Source: a virus
IMG/VR virus record: IMGVR_UViG_3300030110_000139
Location: 1 to 57,637 of that record
Length of the DNA: 57,637 bases
Strand: one strand, 5' to 3'
Shown here piece after piece: positions 46,808-54,248 of this stretch. The translations under genes were made by a program, and so were the position numbers. Below the pieces are notes generated by a model. The model worked only from the letters and a program-made list of their open reading frames with translations, was not told where the DNA came from and did no database searches. Numbering within the stretch: the stretch's first letter is position 1; every line of letters begins with the position of its first letter.

Positions 46808-46966
46808 TTAAATAAACTTATGTAAAAATGGCGTTATAACAATTAAAACAGCTAAACCCCAAACTTTTAAATCTAATTTATCAAGACTTTTTTCTATTTT
46901 TTCATAACGTCTATTACACTCAGATTCGTGCTTTTCTAATAATTTTAAAACTTCATTCGCTCTCAT
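46808..46966 (-). CDS. 52-residue membrane protein with coiled coil
   Basis: Begins MRANEVLKLLEKHESECNRR, continuing as a charged helix to about 33, then a hydrophobic span (WGLAVLIVITPFLHKFI). The helix-plus-anchor layout resembles XhlA-type haemolysin or small lysis-associated proteins. The ATG is one base after the stop of the DUF6321-like gene. Confidence 0.65.
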   Translation of the reverse strand: MRANEVLKLLEKHESECNRRYEKIEKSLDKLDLKVWGLAVLIVITPFLHKFI

Positions 46967-46967
46967 T

Positions 46968-47252
46968 TTAACACTTCCATCTTCTTCTTGCTTGTCTTAA
47001 CCTACTGTTTGGATTCTTGGCTGCCTTTGGAAACTTTTTCATTTGACCTGCTGATCTTGCACAAAAGGACTTTCTTCTTTTAGCTGCCTTGCTTCCCTTT
47101 TTAACTTTACCTGTTACGGCAGTTTTTAATTTACTGCCTGGATTGTCACGTCTATATCTTGCAACACCCGCTTTAGTCATTCCCGCTCCACTCTTGGTGG
47201 AACGGAAATACTTTTTAGTTTTAGGAGGCTGTTTATCTTGCCTTCTAGCCAT
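46968..47252 (-). CDS. DUF6321-like basic virion protein
   Basis: 94 residues: GAGMTKAGVARYRRDNPGSK, LKTAVTGKVKKGSKAAKRRK, KSFCARSAGQMKKFP and RLRQARRRWKC match the DUF6321 pattern. Highly basic, likely DNA- or capsid-associated. It abuts the structural gene at 47252. Confidence 0.8.
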   Translation of the reverse strand: MARRQDKQPPKTKKYFRSTKSGAGMTKAGVARYRRDNPGSKLKTAVTGKVKKGSKAAKRRKSFCARSAGQMKKFPKAAKNPNSRLRQARRRWKC

Positions 47253-47653
47253 TAATAGCTCTTTCTAATCTGCATTATTACAGTGTAAGTATCTGCTGAA
47301 CTATGCCCTACTGTTGTAAACATAATATCACCAGTTACACCAGAACTAGCAGGATTAATCAAACCTCCAAATGATGTGTAATCGTGATGTCCACTTTGAT
47401 TCTCACCAAGCTCTATACAAAAATCATCTGTTGAAGCGTCAAATAAAATTTTTACTTTCATTCCATTGCATTGCCACCACATTTTTTCAATTGTAGCTTT
47501 TGTACAAGCTTCACCACGAACATTTGTTGATAATGCAGAAACATCAACTTTTTTTACTGCATCTTCGCCAGAGCCATCAGATATATTAGTAAACTTCAAA
47601 ACAGCGATTTGATTACCATCAACTAAGGTTTGAGAGGTAACTGCGTCTGCCAT
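47252..47653 (-). CDS. Virion structural protein, 133 residues
   Basis: Begins MADAVTSQTLVDGNQIAVLK with FTNISDGSGEDAVKKVDVSA and a C-terminal TYTVIMQIRKSY. Beta-rich and without charge clusters, it resembles small structural proteins of marine phages. Located with capsid-region genes, so a head decoration or fibre component. Confidence 0.7.
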   Translation of the reverse strand: MADAVTSQTLVDGNQIAVLKFTNISDGSGEDAVKKVDVSALSTNVRGEACTKATIEKMWWQCNGMKVKILFDASTDDFCIELGENQSGHHDYTSFGGLINPASSGVTGDIMFTTVGHSSADTYTVIMQIRKSY

Positions 47654-47665
47654 ATTACTCTCCTA

Positions 47666-48295
47666 TTAGTAAACTGAGTATTCTATTTCAAGAGTGCCAC
47701 GGAAAGCGGTTAAAGCAGCATCACAAGCAGCACCCGCACCTAAGTAAAGATTTTTACTAGCTATAGCTGCACTTATATTTGGTGTAAACACATGAAACGT
47801 ACCAGCGGTTGCATCTAAATCTATATCTACTTCTGTTACTGAGTCTGTTGCAGATATTCTTGGATTAAAAGAAGTTACTCCTGCACCAACAATCTCTGTG
47901 CCAGATGATATTGCAGCATTAGTCGCAGTACCAGAAGTCGCACTTAACTGTAAATTTGCTAAAGATTGTGCATCACTAGCAGCAGCAGTTGTTATACCAA
48001 GAACTACTTTGTGAATAAAAAACTTACTAGCAGTTACTAAAGCATCTGGATGATCTGTATTCAAAGCACCAAGTTCTACAAGAACATCATTATCTCCATA
48101 CGTTACTGAAGCTGCATTAGTATCAGCTAAACTTATAGCGAATGTTTGTATCTTTCTGGTTCCTAAAGAAATAAGTTGTCCAGTTGAGTTAACTGAAAAT
48201 CCAGTTTCCGTAATTGCACCACTTGTGCTGTCTTCATTAATTACGTTGAATCCAGCCTTAGAACGGACTGGACCTGAAAAGGTTGTGTTAGCCAT
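47666..48295 (-). CDS. Virion structural protein, 209 residues
   Basis: Ala/Ser/Thr-rich beta protein starting MANTTFSGPVRSKAGFNVIN, a common start of marine phage surface proteins (TFSGPVRS-GF). Ends GTLEIEYSVY. It follows the terminator at 48360-48387 and must use its own promoter or read-through. Probably exposed on the head. Confidence 0.75.
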   Translation of the reverse strand: MANTTFSGPVRSKAGFNVINEDSTSGAITETGFSVNSTGQLISLGTRKIQTFAISLADTNAASVTYGDNDVLVELGALNTDHPDALVTASKFFIHKVVLGITTAAASDAQSLANLQLSATSGTATNAAISSGTEIVGAGVTSFNPRISATDSVTEVDIDLDATAGTFHVFTPNISAAIASKNLYLGAGAACDAALTAFRGTLEIEYSVY

Positions 48296-48321
48296 GTCAA
48301 TCTCCTTGTCTTGGCCAATGT

Positions 48322-48337
48322 CGAAGTTAATTCTTCG
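48322..48337. promoter_or_regulatory. Small inverted repeat before the structural gene 47666-48295
   Basis: CGAAG-TTAATT-CTTCG, 5-bp arms, placed between terminator 48360-48387 and the RBS (AAGGAG near 48303). On minus, TTGACG overlaps it, so it could mark an operator or weak promoter. Support is modest. Confidence 0.35.
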
Positions 48338-48359
48338 TCAAGGTAATTTAAGTATACAC

Positions 48360-48387
48360 AAAAAAAAGGGGTCTGCATAGACCCCTT
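48360..48387 (-). terminator. Rho-independent terminator after the major capsid gene
   Basis: Stem GGGGTCT/AGACCCC (48368-48374 with 48379-48385), 4-nt loop, extended by A-T pairs; seven T follow on the minus strand. It lies 20 nt after the capsid stop and would enrich capsid transcript relative to downstream genes. Confidence 0.92.
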
Positions 48388-48406
48388 AAAAAATATGTAA
48401 TTATTT

Positions 48407-49318
48407 TTATGCGGCTCCTGGTGAACCAAAGACAGCACGAGGATCTGAAAAACCAAAGGCATAACGCTCTCTAGCTTTATATCTCATGTTGCCTGTATCG
48501 AAATCAGCTTCCATGCTTGTACTTAATGGGATTCTTTCAAAATATTTAAATCCATTAGGTGCATCTGTTTTGATAAAAAACGCATCTGTGTCTGTTAAGA
48601 AGTGGTTAATTGTATAACCCTCTGGTAACATACCCATATTTTTAATTGCGTTTAAATCATTGTCAGAAGTGCCAACTCTTAAAGTTGACTCAAGCAGTCT
48701 GTCTGCAACAAATTGCAATGCAGGTGGAATAATTAGTTTCATTCCTCTTAAAGCAACAATCATATTTCTCTCATCAACAAAGTTTGAAATGTCAATAAGA
48801 GCATTTTCTAATGATGTTTCATTAAGATCTGCTGCAGTTGATGGCTCGTTTCTAAACGTACCACCGCCACCTAATGGGTGGTCTGTTGCACAAAGCTCTT
48901 TGCCATCACCACCTGTAAAGCTTGAATTAAACGCATTGTTTAATGTAGCAGCAGATTTGACTTGCTTTGTGTGTGCCATTGACCTTGCTAATGCTCTTGT
49001 ATATCTTGCTCCAAGTTGGTCATACAAATTATCTTCCATTGCTTCTTCTGTTAAGGCAAAAGCTAACGCAATAGTTTCCATTGTATATCTTGAAGTATAG
49101 ACTTCATTTGCAGAATCAAAGGTTACACCAGCACCTTCTGATTTTGTTGCAGCATTGCCGAAACCACTCAACATTACCTCTTCTTCAAAAGCTCTATCAG
49201 AAGATTCTGTTTCATAAATTTCAGTATGCTCTTGATCATAACGATCATATTCCATGCCGAATAAAGCGTTAAGACCAGGTTCTAACTCTTTTACGAGTTG
49301 TGCTCTTGATATAGCCAT
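48407..49318 (-). CDS. Major capsid protein (HK97-fold type)
   Basis: 303 residues. Blocks seen in this capsid group: ALFGMEYDRYDQEHTEIYET, SRYTMETIALAFALTEEAME, LCATDHPLGGGGTFRNEPST, LKNMGMLPEGY-like region (AIKNMGMLPEGYTINHFLTD), and C-terminal YKARERYAFGFSDPRAVFG. Size and position between scaffold/decoration genes and a strong terminator fit the major head subunit. Confidence 0.9.
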   Translation of the reverse strand: MAISRAQLVKELEPGLNALFGMEYDRYDQEHTEIYETESSDRAFEEEVMLSGFGNAATKSEGAGVTFDSANEVYTSRYTMETIALAFALTEEAMEDNLYDQLGARYTRALARSMAHTKQVKSAATLNNAFNSSFTGGDGKELCATDHPLGGGGTFRNEPSTAADLNETSLENALIDISNFVDERNMIVALRGMKLIIPPALQFVADRLLESTLRVGTSDNDLNAIKNMGMLPEGYTINHFLTDTDAFFIKTDAPNGFKYFERIPLSTSMEADFDTGNMRYKARERYAFGFSDPRAVFGSPGAA

Positions 49319-49331
49319 AATCTAATCTCCC

Positions 49332-49916
49332 TTACGCTAATCCTGCACCCTTAACACCAAAGATGTGATTTTGAATCACAACTAAGACATTAGTGGCATC
49401 TGACCCAACATCACTGTTCTCTGGATCTTGTGATATATCTATCGCTTTGATCGGAAGATTAGTGTTTGTTGCACCTGTTGTTACATCCAACTCTGCACCA
49501 GAAATACCAGTTACAGTAGAACCTGCACTTGTATATACGATATCAAAGTTACCTAATAAATCTGCAACTGGAAATGCGGCATCAGCTTGAACTTCAAAGA
49601 CAACATTCGGATCGTCTATAATAAAAGCTTCAATATCTGACGCATTTGTGCTTGCAGGGTAAAAGTTTGAAAAAGTTTCCTTTTTCGTTGTAGGATCTGT
49701 ATACCTACAACCATTGAACACCCCAATTATTGGAACAGTTCCGCCATCGGCATGAACTTCAATACCACCTCCTGTGACTTGCATTACCATGTCACCTTGG
49801 AAAATAGCAGTTCCGTAATCGGCAGCGATTCTATATCGGCTTTGACCACCAGTGTAGGGAGCTCCCCCTATCATCTTAACTGGTCTCATGCCAAAAGCAG
49901 CATCTTGATTTGCCAT
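49332..49916 (-). CDS. Capsid decoration / stabilisation type protein
   Basis: 194 residues, beginning MANQDAAFGMRPVKMIGGAP, GGQSRYRIAADYGTAIFQGD: blocks of a head protein routinely placed directly before the capsid gene in this phage group. Beta-rich. A head decoration or capsid accessory role is inferred. Confidence 0.75.
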   Translation of the reverse strand: MANQDAAFGMRPVKMIGGAPYTGGQSRYRIAADYGTAIFQGDMVMQVTGGGIEVHADGGTVPIIGVFNGCRYTDPTTKKETFSNFYPASTNASDIEAFIIDDPNVVFEVQADAAFPVADLLGNFDIVYTSAGSTVTGISGAELDVTTGATNTNLPIKAIDISQDPENSDVGSDATNVLVVIQNHIFGVKGAGLA

Positions 49917-49941
49917 TTTTAACTCCTAAGTAAGAATTTTA

Positions 49942-50394
49942 TTAACTTTGCCTCTTGCCACCAAAAGCGACTTGAGACTTCCTTTCTTTAGATATTGGCA
50001 TCGCAGGATTTGACTCTTTCATCAAATCTCTATCAACAGCCTCCATCTGTGTATTGGTTTTATCCATGAAGTATTTATTTCTTTCTTCAACAATTTCTTC
50101 TGGAATCCGTGCTAATAAAAGTCCTCCTTGACCAATTACTCCAGCATTTTTGCCTTCATCAATCACGGGAAAATCTGCATCTGGATAGTCTTCTGCACGC
50201 ACTAATTCATATCCTTCTCTTTGTCGTTTATGGATATTTGCTTTATCATCATAATCCATAACACGTTCTCTAATCCACCTGTGTTTATATCCTACAGGTG
50301 CTGGTGGAGCATCTAAAACTGATGGTGGTCTCCAAGCTTGTTTTCTTTCCTGTTTTTCACGAGTTGCAGACTCTCGATTAGCTCTATCTACCAT
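49942..50394 (-). CDS. Conserved head-region protein, 150 residues
   Basis: Start ATG 50394 (MVDRANRESATREKQERK), chosen for AAGGAG 6 nt before; the longer frame from 50439 overlaps the scaffold. Blocks KHRWIRERVMDYDDKANIHK, REGYELVRAEDYPDADFPVI, GLLLARIPEEIVEERNKYF recur in marine phages between scaffold and capsid genes. Function unknown, probably head assembly. Confidence 0.75.
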   Translation of the reverse strand: MVDRANRESATREKQERKQAWRPPSVLDAPPAPVGYKHRWIRERVMDYDDKANIHKRQREGYELVRAEDYPDADFPVIDEGKNAGVIGQGGLLLARIPEEIVEERNKYFMDKTNTQMEAVDRDLMKESNPAMPISKERKSQVAFGGKRQS

Positions 50395-50395
50395 C

Positions 50396-51319
50396 TTAGG
50401 CTCCTTTCCTGGAATCAATTTTAGCCACCTCTTTAGCATATTGCTCCAAAGGTATTCTCATTTTTTTAGCAAACGCAACTTGTCCAGGGGTTAGTTCTAT
50501 TTGCTTCTTCCGCCCACTATTAGAAACGGCTTTGCCGTTCACAGGTGCAACAGTCTGGGCGACTTTTCTGTCACTCTGAAATTTTTGTGGAAATTCTTTT
50601 CTCATACGTTTATCAATTTCCATATAATACTCATCTGTAGATGGGTCTATTCCATCTTCAGCAACAACTTGTTCATGTATGGCTTGAGCACCTCTTGTCA
50701 TAACCATGTCTTTGCCAAACCATGAATTTTTATCAAGCCAACCTTGTAACTTTGGATCTAACTCTTGTTTTTGCGGGGTCTGCCTCTTTGGGGTTTCAGA
50801 TTGTCCCTCATCTTTTTTAGTTCCTTCAGTTTCGGTTCTAAGTTTTTGTATTCTGAGTCTTTCGTTCTCAATAGCGAGTTTAGCCATGAGGTCACTTGCC
50901 TCAGACATTTTTTCAGCATCTCCAGCATCAAAAGCCTCCTTATAAAGTTTTTTTGCTTGTGCGGTTTGTGCTTCTATTCTGTTTCCAAACTCAGAAGTGT
51001 AACCAGAATTAAGTTGTGATAGCTGTTTTTGCAACTGATCATTCTTTTTCTTTTGTTCTTCTGCATATTTAAAAGCAGCATCAGCCTCTTCCAAAGCTTG
51101 TTTTCTTTTGGCTGTTAATTGGTTTATACGTTTTTGAACATTTTCAGAATAATTCTCTAGTTCATCTTCTGGTTGTTCAGAACGAACTTCTGTTCGCTCT
51201 TCTTCTTTTGCTTGAACTTTTGGAGTCTCTTCTTTTTTTTCTTCTGACTCTTCAATATCAACAATTACATTTTCTTCAGGAGCTTGTTGCTCTACAATTT
51301 TTTCTTGTGCTTCATTCAT
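50396..51319 (-). CDS. Scaffolding protein
   Basis: 307 residues from ATG 51319 (MNEAQEKIVEQ) with GGAGG about 5 nt before. Very acidic first 60 residues (EESEEKKEETPKVQAKEEER), a long coiled coil at about 65-160 (QALEEADAAFKYAEEQKKKN), and the C-terminal LTPGQVAFAKKMRIPLEQYA block that likely binds the capsid shell. Composition and order are those of a procapsid scaffold. Confidence 0.8.
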   Translation of the reverse strand: MNEAQEKIVEQQAPEENVIVDIEESEEKKEETPKVQAKEEERTEVRSEQPEDELENYSENVQKRINQLTAKRKQALEEADAAFKYAEEQKKKNDQLQKQLSQLNSGYTSEFGNRIEAQTAQAKKLYKEAFDAGDAEKMSEASDLMAKLAIENERLRIQKLRTETEGTKKDEGQSETPKRQTPQKQELDPKLQGWLDKNSWFGKDMVMTRGAQAIHEQVVAEDGIDPSTDEYYMEIDKRMRKEFPQKFQSDRKVAQTVAPVNGKAVSNSGRKKQIELTPGQVAFAKKMRIPLEQYAKEVAKIDSRKGA

Positions 51320-51330
51320 CATTACCTCCA

Positions 51331-51807
51331 CTATACATAAGAAACATCTGTTGGATCAAGTATTTTCGCTATAATATTATCATCATTTATAAGCCTTAAC
51401 TCAAGACCCTCCACTTTGAACCTATTTCCAGCATATCTTCCCATAAGTACCCATTCTTTCTCAGAACAGTATGCTCCAGTTGGGAATTTATCTTTGTCTT
51501 TATAAGCGTCAGGGCCCATTTTTACAACATATGCAACAACTGTTGCAAATGATTCTCTGTCTCGTGTTGCATCTGGTATGTAAATCCCCCCTTTTGTCTT
51601 TTCTTTTGGATAATATGGAACAACTAATATTCTATAACCAGTTGGTTGAGGTAATCTGTCAATCACAGAAGAATCTATTTTTGATGGATCATCTTCATTT
51701 TTGTTGGGTTCTTTATCTTGACCAAATCCTTTTCCTATAGCTGGTGGAACTGGATTAATCTGTTTTTTTGCCAATAATCTATCTGGCACATAAAGTTTTT
51801 TATTCAT
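51331..51807 (-). CDS. GroES-like co-chaperonin domain protein
   Basis: 158 residues. After a flexible N-terminal 50 residues, the GroES beta-barrel pattern appears: GYRILVVPYYPKEKTKGGIY, IPDATRDRESFATVVAYVVK, MGPDAYKDK, and the end LRLINDDNIIAKI. GroES relatives in phages (T4 gp31 type) adapt host GroEL for folding the capsid protein; location between scaffold and portal supports this. The mobile-loop region corresponds to KEKTKGGIYIPDATRDR. Confidence 0.8.
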   Translation of the reverse strand: MNKKLYVPDRLLAKKQINPVPPAIGKGFGQDKEPNKNEDDPSKIDSSVIDRLPQPTGYRILVVPYYPKEKTKGGIYIPDATRDRESFATVVAYVVKMGPDAYKDKDKFPTGAYCSEKEWVLMGRYAGNRFKVEGLELRLINDDNIIAKILDPTDVSYV

Positions 51808-51991
51808 CGTCTATACCTTTCATCGAGGTTCTAATTTCTTCCTCACACCAAGTCAGTCCTCGTATTTGACCTGTTATGAACCGATAATCTTCTATTGAAG
51901 ATATCGAACCATCTGCCAAAGATTGAATTAATTCATCTCTTCTTTGACGTATGTTCTTTAATAAAGTTTGTGCTACCTTCACGCCATCCAT
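51800..51991 (-). CDS. Small helical protein, 63 residues
   Basis: Begins MDGVKVAQTLLKNIRQRRDE; two helices (RQRRDELIQSLADGS and DYRFITGQIRGLTWCEEEIR). A recurring small gene near the head block of marine phages. Overlaps the GroES-like gene by 8 nt and is coupled to the micro-gene upstream (TAATG). Confidence 0.7.
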   Translation of the reverse strand: MDGVKVAQTLLKNIRQRRDELIQSLADGSISSIEDYRFITGQIRGLTWCEEEIRTSMKGIDDE

Positions 51992-52107
51992 TATTCTTCC
52001 TTATCCTTTATTTCTTGAACTGTCAAACACATAGGACACCTATAAATGTCATCGAGTTCTGTTTTACGCAGTGCAATCTTACATCTTTCACATAATATTA
52101 TTTTCAT
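51991..52107 (-). CDS. 38-residue zinc-ribbon micro-protein
   Basis: MKIILCERCKIALRK... with CERC at about 6-9 and CPMC at about 24-27 separated by IYR: a minimal C4 zinc ribbon. Stop overlaps the next start (TAATG). ATG at 52107 lacks a strong RBS. Size below usual gene-calling limits; motif and coupling make it credible. Confidence 0.7.
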   Translation of the reverse strand: MKIILCERCKIALRKTELDDIYRCPMCLTVQEIKDKEE

Positions 52108-52151
52108 TTTATGACTCGTATGTATTCTTAAATGTCTGAATAGATCTTGTG

Positions 52152-52559
52152 TTATTTTTTCATGTTCTCCCTAGCTACACCTTTTGACTTTTCAAAAGAT
52201 CTCATTCCTCCCAATCCTAATAATGAAAGGGTTAACGTCATAAGTTCACCCGTGGCTAGGCTAGGCAAAGTTACCTCTGGCATCCATATAGCTGTTGCCC
52301 ATTCTGCAATAGGCATGATAAAAAACTGAGTTAATAACCCTAGAGCACAGATCCACATAATCGCTGGACGAGCTCCTGCAACGAATAATGAAGGGTGTTT
52401 CGCTTGTTCTTTGTTCGTTTCGATTTGACCTTTTGCAAGCTGTAAGGCGTGTTTTTCTGCCATCGTTGCCAGGTCATGTGCCAATTTATTTTTTTGATCT
52501 TTGTCTTCTATAAATTTTCCAACCAGTTTACTGACTGGACCTATTAAAGCTGTTAACAT
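52152..52559 (-). CDS. Holin of the GTA_holin_3TM type
   Basis: 135 residues: charged helical N-terminus (KLVGKFIEDKDQKNKLAHDL), then ARPAIMWICALGLLTQFFIM, ATAIWMPEVTLPSLATGELM and TLTLSLLGLGGMRSFEKSKG, the membrane segments and ending of the three-span holin family first described in gene transfer agents. It opens the inner membrane for the lysozyme at 26322-26771, far away on the map. Confidence 0.85.
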   Translation of the reverse strand: MLTALIGPVSKLVGKFIEDKDQKNKLAHDLATMAEKHALQLAKGQIETNKEQAKHPSLFVAGARPAIMWICALGLLTQFFIMPIAEWATAIWMPEVTLPSLATGELMTLTLSLLGLGGMRSFEKSKGVARENMKK

Positions 52560-52568
52560 TGCTACCTC

Positions 52569-52766
52569 CTAATACACTTTAGTTCTTTTTTCATCTATAT
52601 ATTGCACAAGTTTACACATACATTTATAACTTTCAACCTTTTCTGGTACTTGCACAGATTGCTCTGTAAGTTTTTCAGCATAATACAGACAATTATTTAC
52701 ATCTTTAAAGTAAATTCTCGCATCAATATTCATATTTAAAAAACAAGTTAATAAAAATGCACTCAT
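52569..52766 (-). CDS. Small protein with hydrophobic N-terminus and cysteines
   Basis: 65 residues, N-terminal MSAFLLTCFLNMNIDARIYF (possible signal or lipoprotein-like leader), then DVNNCLYYAEKLTEQ and YKCMCKLVQYI. Adjacent to the holin, so perhaps an envelope-located lysis accessory. Overlaps upstream gene by ATGA. Confidence 0.65.
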   Translation of the reverse strand: MSAFLLTCFLNMNIDARIYFKDVNNCLYYAEKLTEQSVQVPEKVESYKCMCKLVQYIDEKRTKVY

Positions 52767-53047
52767 GTTTTTCTAGTTTTTTTTAACGCTTCTTTTGCTT
52801 TTTTAGCTATCTTAACAACTTCTGTTTTTTTCATTACTTTTGCCCTTTGTTCCATGACAGTAAGGATTTGAATTTTTCGAGCATAAGGCTTGCTAATACG
52901 CTTAACTTTTCTAACTGTTGCACGAGCATCAGCAGGAGTTGCAAATTTAATCTTAACAGTATCTTTTGGATTTTCGTCAGTATAAAGTCTTCTACCTGAA
53001 CCTTTAGGTTTTTTTCCTGTACCAACTTTTGGATCTTTTTTTGCCAT
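52763..53047 (-). CDS. Small basic protein with DENPKDTVKIKFAT block
   Basis: 94 residues, very Lys-rich. RRLYTDENPKDTVKIKFATP and a long basic helix at the end (VVKIAKKAKEALKKTRKT). The ENPKDTV-IKF block recurs in marine phages. Probably DNA-associated; function unknown. Directly follows the EF-hand membrane gene. Confidence 0.75.
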   Translation of the reverse strand: MAKKDPKVGTGKKPKGSGRRLYTDENPKDTVKIKFATPADARATVRKVKRISKPYARKIQILTVMEQRAKVMKKTEVVKIAKKAKEALKKTRKT

Positions 53048-53374
53048 TTACTTACCATTCTTTTGCATATACGCACTCGTACCCATGTATGTACCAACAA
53101 TACCAGCACCACTTAAAAATATTAAATCTGTAACTGCAGCAAGTCCTTTTAATTTCTCGTCTGAACACCAAGGCGAAGCTAAAAATATTGCGTATAATCC
53201 CATAAATATTAACGTATATCTAGCCATTCTAAGTTGTGCTAAATTTTTTCTTAATCTTGTTTCAGTTTCTTTAATCTCTTTAGCATGGTTTAATTCTGCA
53301 TCAGAAACAATGCCATCACCATCTTCGTCATAATCTGCATAAATAGATTGTTTTTGTAATCTTTTCTGTGTCAT
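53048..53374 (-). CDS. Membrane protein with cytoplasmic-type EF-hand
   Basis: 108 residues from ATG 53374 (MTQKRLQKQSIYADY), fixed by its ATGA overlap with the micro-gene upstream. A canonical EF-hand loop DEDGDGIVSDAE at about 17-28 (D, D, D, G, V, E), a charged helix (HAKEIKETETRLRKN), then two membrane spans (YTLIFMGLYAIFLASP; DLIFLSGAGIVGTYMG). A calcium-responsive membrane protein in a lysis neighbourhood; role unknown. Confidence 0.8.
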   Translation of the reverse strand: MTQKRLQKQSIYADYDEDGDGIVSDAELNHAKEIKETETRLRKNLAQLRMARYTLIFMGLYAIFLASPWCSDEKLKGLAAVTDLIFLSGAGIVGTYMGTSAYMQKNGK

Positions 53375-53448
53375 CCTATCGTTAATCCTAAAATAAAAGC
53401 CATTGACCAAATTCCAAGTGTTAAATAAATAAAAGTATTATCTTTCAT
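53371..53448 (-). CDS. 25-residue membrane micro-protein
   Basis: ATG at 53448 overlaps the stop of the 160-residue gene (TAATG), and its own stop overlaps the next start (ATGA). Sequence begins MKDNTFIYLTLGIWS and ends LGLTIG: one membrane span. Coupling at both ends is strong support. Possibly a holin-like or anti-holin peptide. Confidence 0.75.
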   Translation of the reverse strand: MKDNTFIYLTLGIWSMAFILGLTIG

Positions 53449-53930
53449 TATCTTTTTTCCTTATATAACCATGCAAGAAATATTATAAATCCAATTACAG
53501 TTATGACAAGAATTGTCAAACCAATCCATTCCCAAATTTTTCTTACAAATTCTTGTCTCTCATAAATCTCTTCTTTTCGTCTTTTTCTAATCTCAGCTTC
53601 CATTTGCAAAATCTCATTCCACGAATTAGCTCCGTAGTGGAAATTTAAAAATGATTTAAGTTCTTGTCGTTGTGCTTCAAATTTTTTTTTAGCTGTAAAA
53701 GCTTCAATAGCCGAGGCTTCTATTTCTTTTCCTTTAAATAGTTTTCTAAGTGGTGAGGCATTTTTAGCAGATTTTTCAGTATTCTCAACATCTGAAACGG
53801 CTCCCATCCAGCGTGACAGGTCTTTTCCCATAGACTCAATTTCACGGCCTGCGGCAAAGCCACGTTTTATGGCGTTAAATGCCGTATTAGCGGCTGTAAT
53901 GGCTATGCCAATTGAAGCGGGATCGAGCAT
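53448..53930 (-). CDS. Conserved protein with C-terminal membrane anchor
   Basis: 160 residues: DPASIGIAITAANTAFNAIK, GFAAGREIESMGKDLSRWMG, a charged coiled coil (EAFTAKKKFEAQRQELKSFL and IRKRRKEEIYERQEF) and C-terminal span (WIGLTILVITVIGFIIFLAW). Widespread in marine phages near holins; possibly a spanin-like or holin-associated factor. Coupled to the micro-gene below it. Confidence 0.75.
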   Translation of the reverse strand: MLDPASIGIAITAANTAFNAIKRGFAAGREIESMGKDLSRWMGAVSDVENTEKSAKNASPLRKLFKGKEIEASAIEAFTAKKKFEAQRQELKSFLNFHYGANSWNEILQMEAEIRKRRKEEIYERQEFVRKIWEWIGLTILVITVIGFIIFLAWLYKEKR

Positions 53931-54163
53931 TAAAATATCCCCTTGAATTTTTGTGGTTTTGCTATTTCAGAAAACTTTTTAATTATGCCGCCGTCACGTT
54001 TTTTTACGGGTTTTCTTCGCTTTCTTTTTTGGCTTGTTGACTTTGATTTCCCCGCCGTTGACAACGCTATCGCTATTGCTTGTCTCTGCGGATACTTTTC
54101 TGACCTCAACTTCCTTATATTCTGGCTGATTGTTTTCTGGCTCTTGCCTTTCTTCAACGGCAT
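53930..54163 (-). CDS. Small basic protein ([13 protein letters not shown] type)
   Basis: 77 residues: [39 protein letters not shown], then Lys-rich tail. A widely distributed phage/virus small protein. Strong AAGGAG 7 nt before ATG 54163. Its first 170 nt overlap the 83-residue gene 53994-54245 in another frame. Confidence 0.8.
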   Translation of the reverse strand: MPLKKGKSQKTISQNIRKLRSEKYPQRQAIAIALSTAGKSKSTSQKRKRRKPVKKRDGGIIKKFSEIAKPQKFKGIF

Positions 54164-54245
54164 GACCTTGCTCCTTTGCTAATCTTCTTTGCCTTTTCTT
54201 CTCTTTTTCAACTTGCCATATTTTTTCTCTAATAGAACTAACCAT
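53994..54245 (-). CDS. Charged helical protein, 83 residues
   Basis: [20 protein letters not shown], acidic centre ([20 protein letters not shown]), basic tail ([13 protein letters not shown]). Follows the portal gene after 3 bp. It contains, within its own codons, the RBS of the overlapping gene 53930-54163. Function unknown. Confidence 0.65.
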   Translation of the reverse strand: MVSSIREKIWQVEKEKKRQRRLAKEQGHAVEERQEPENNQPEYKEVEVRKVSAETSNSDSVVNGGEIKVNKPKKKAKKTRKKT

Positions 54246-54248
54246 AAT

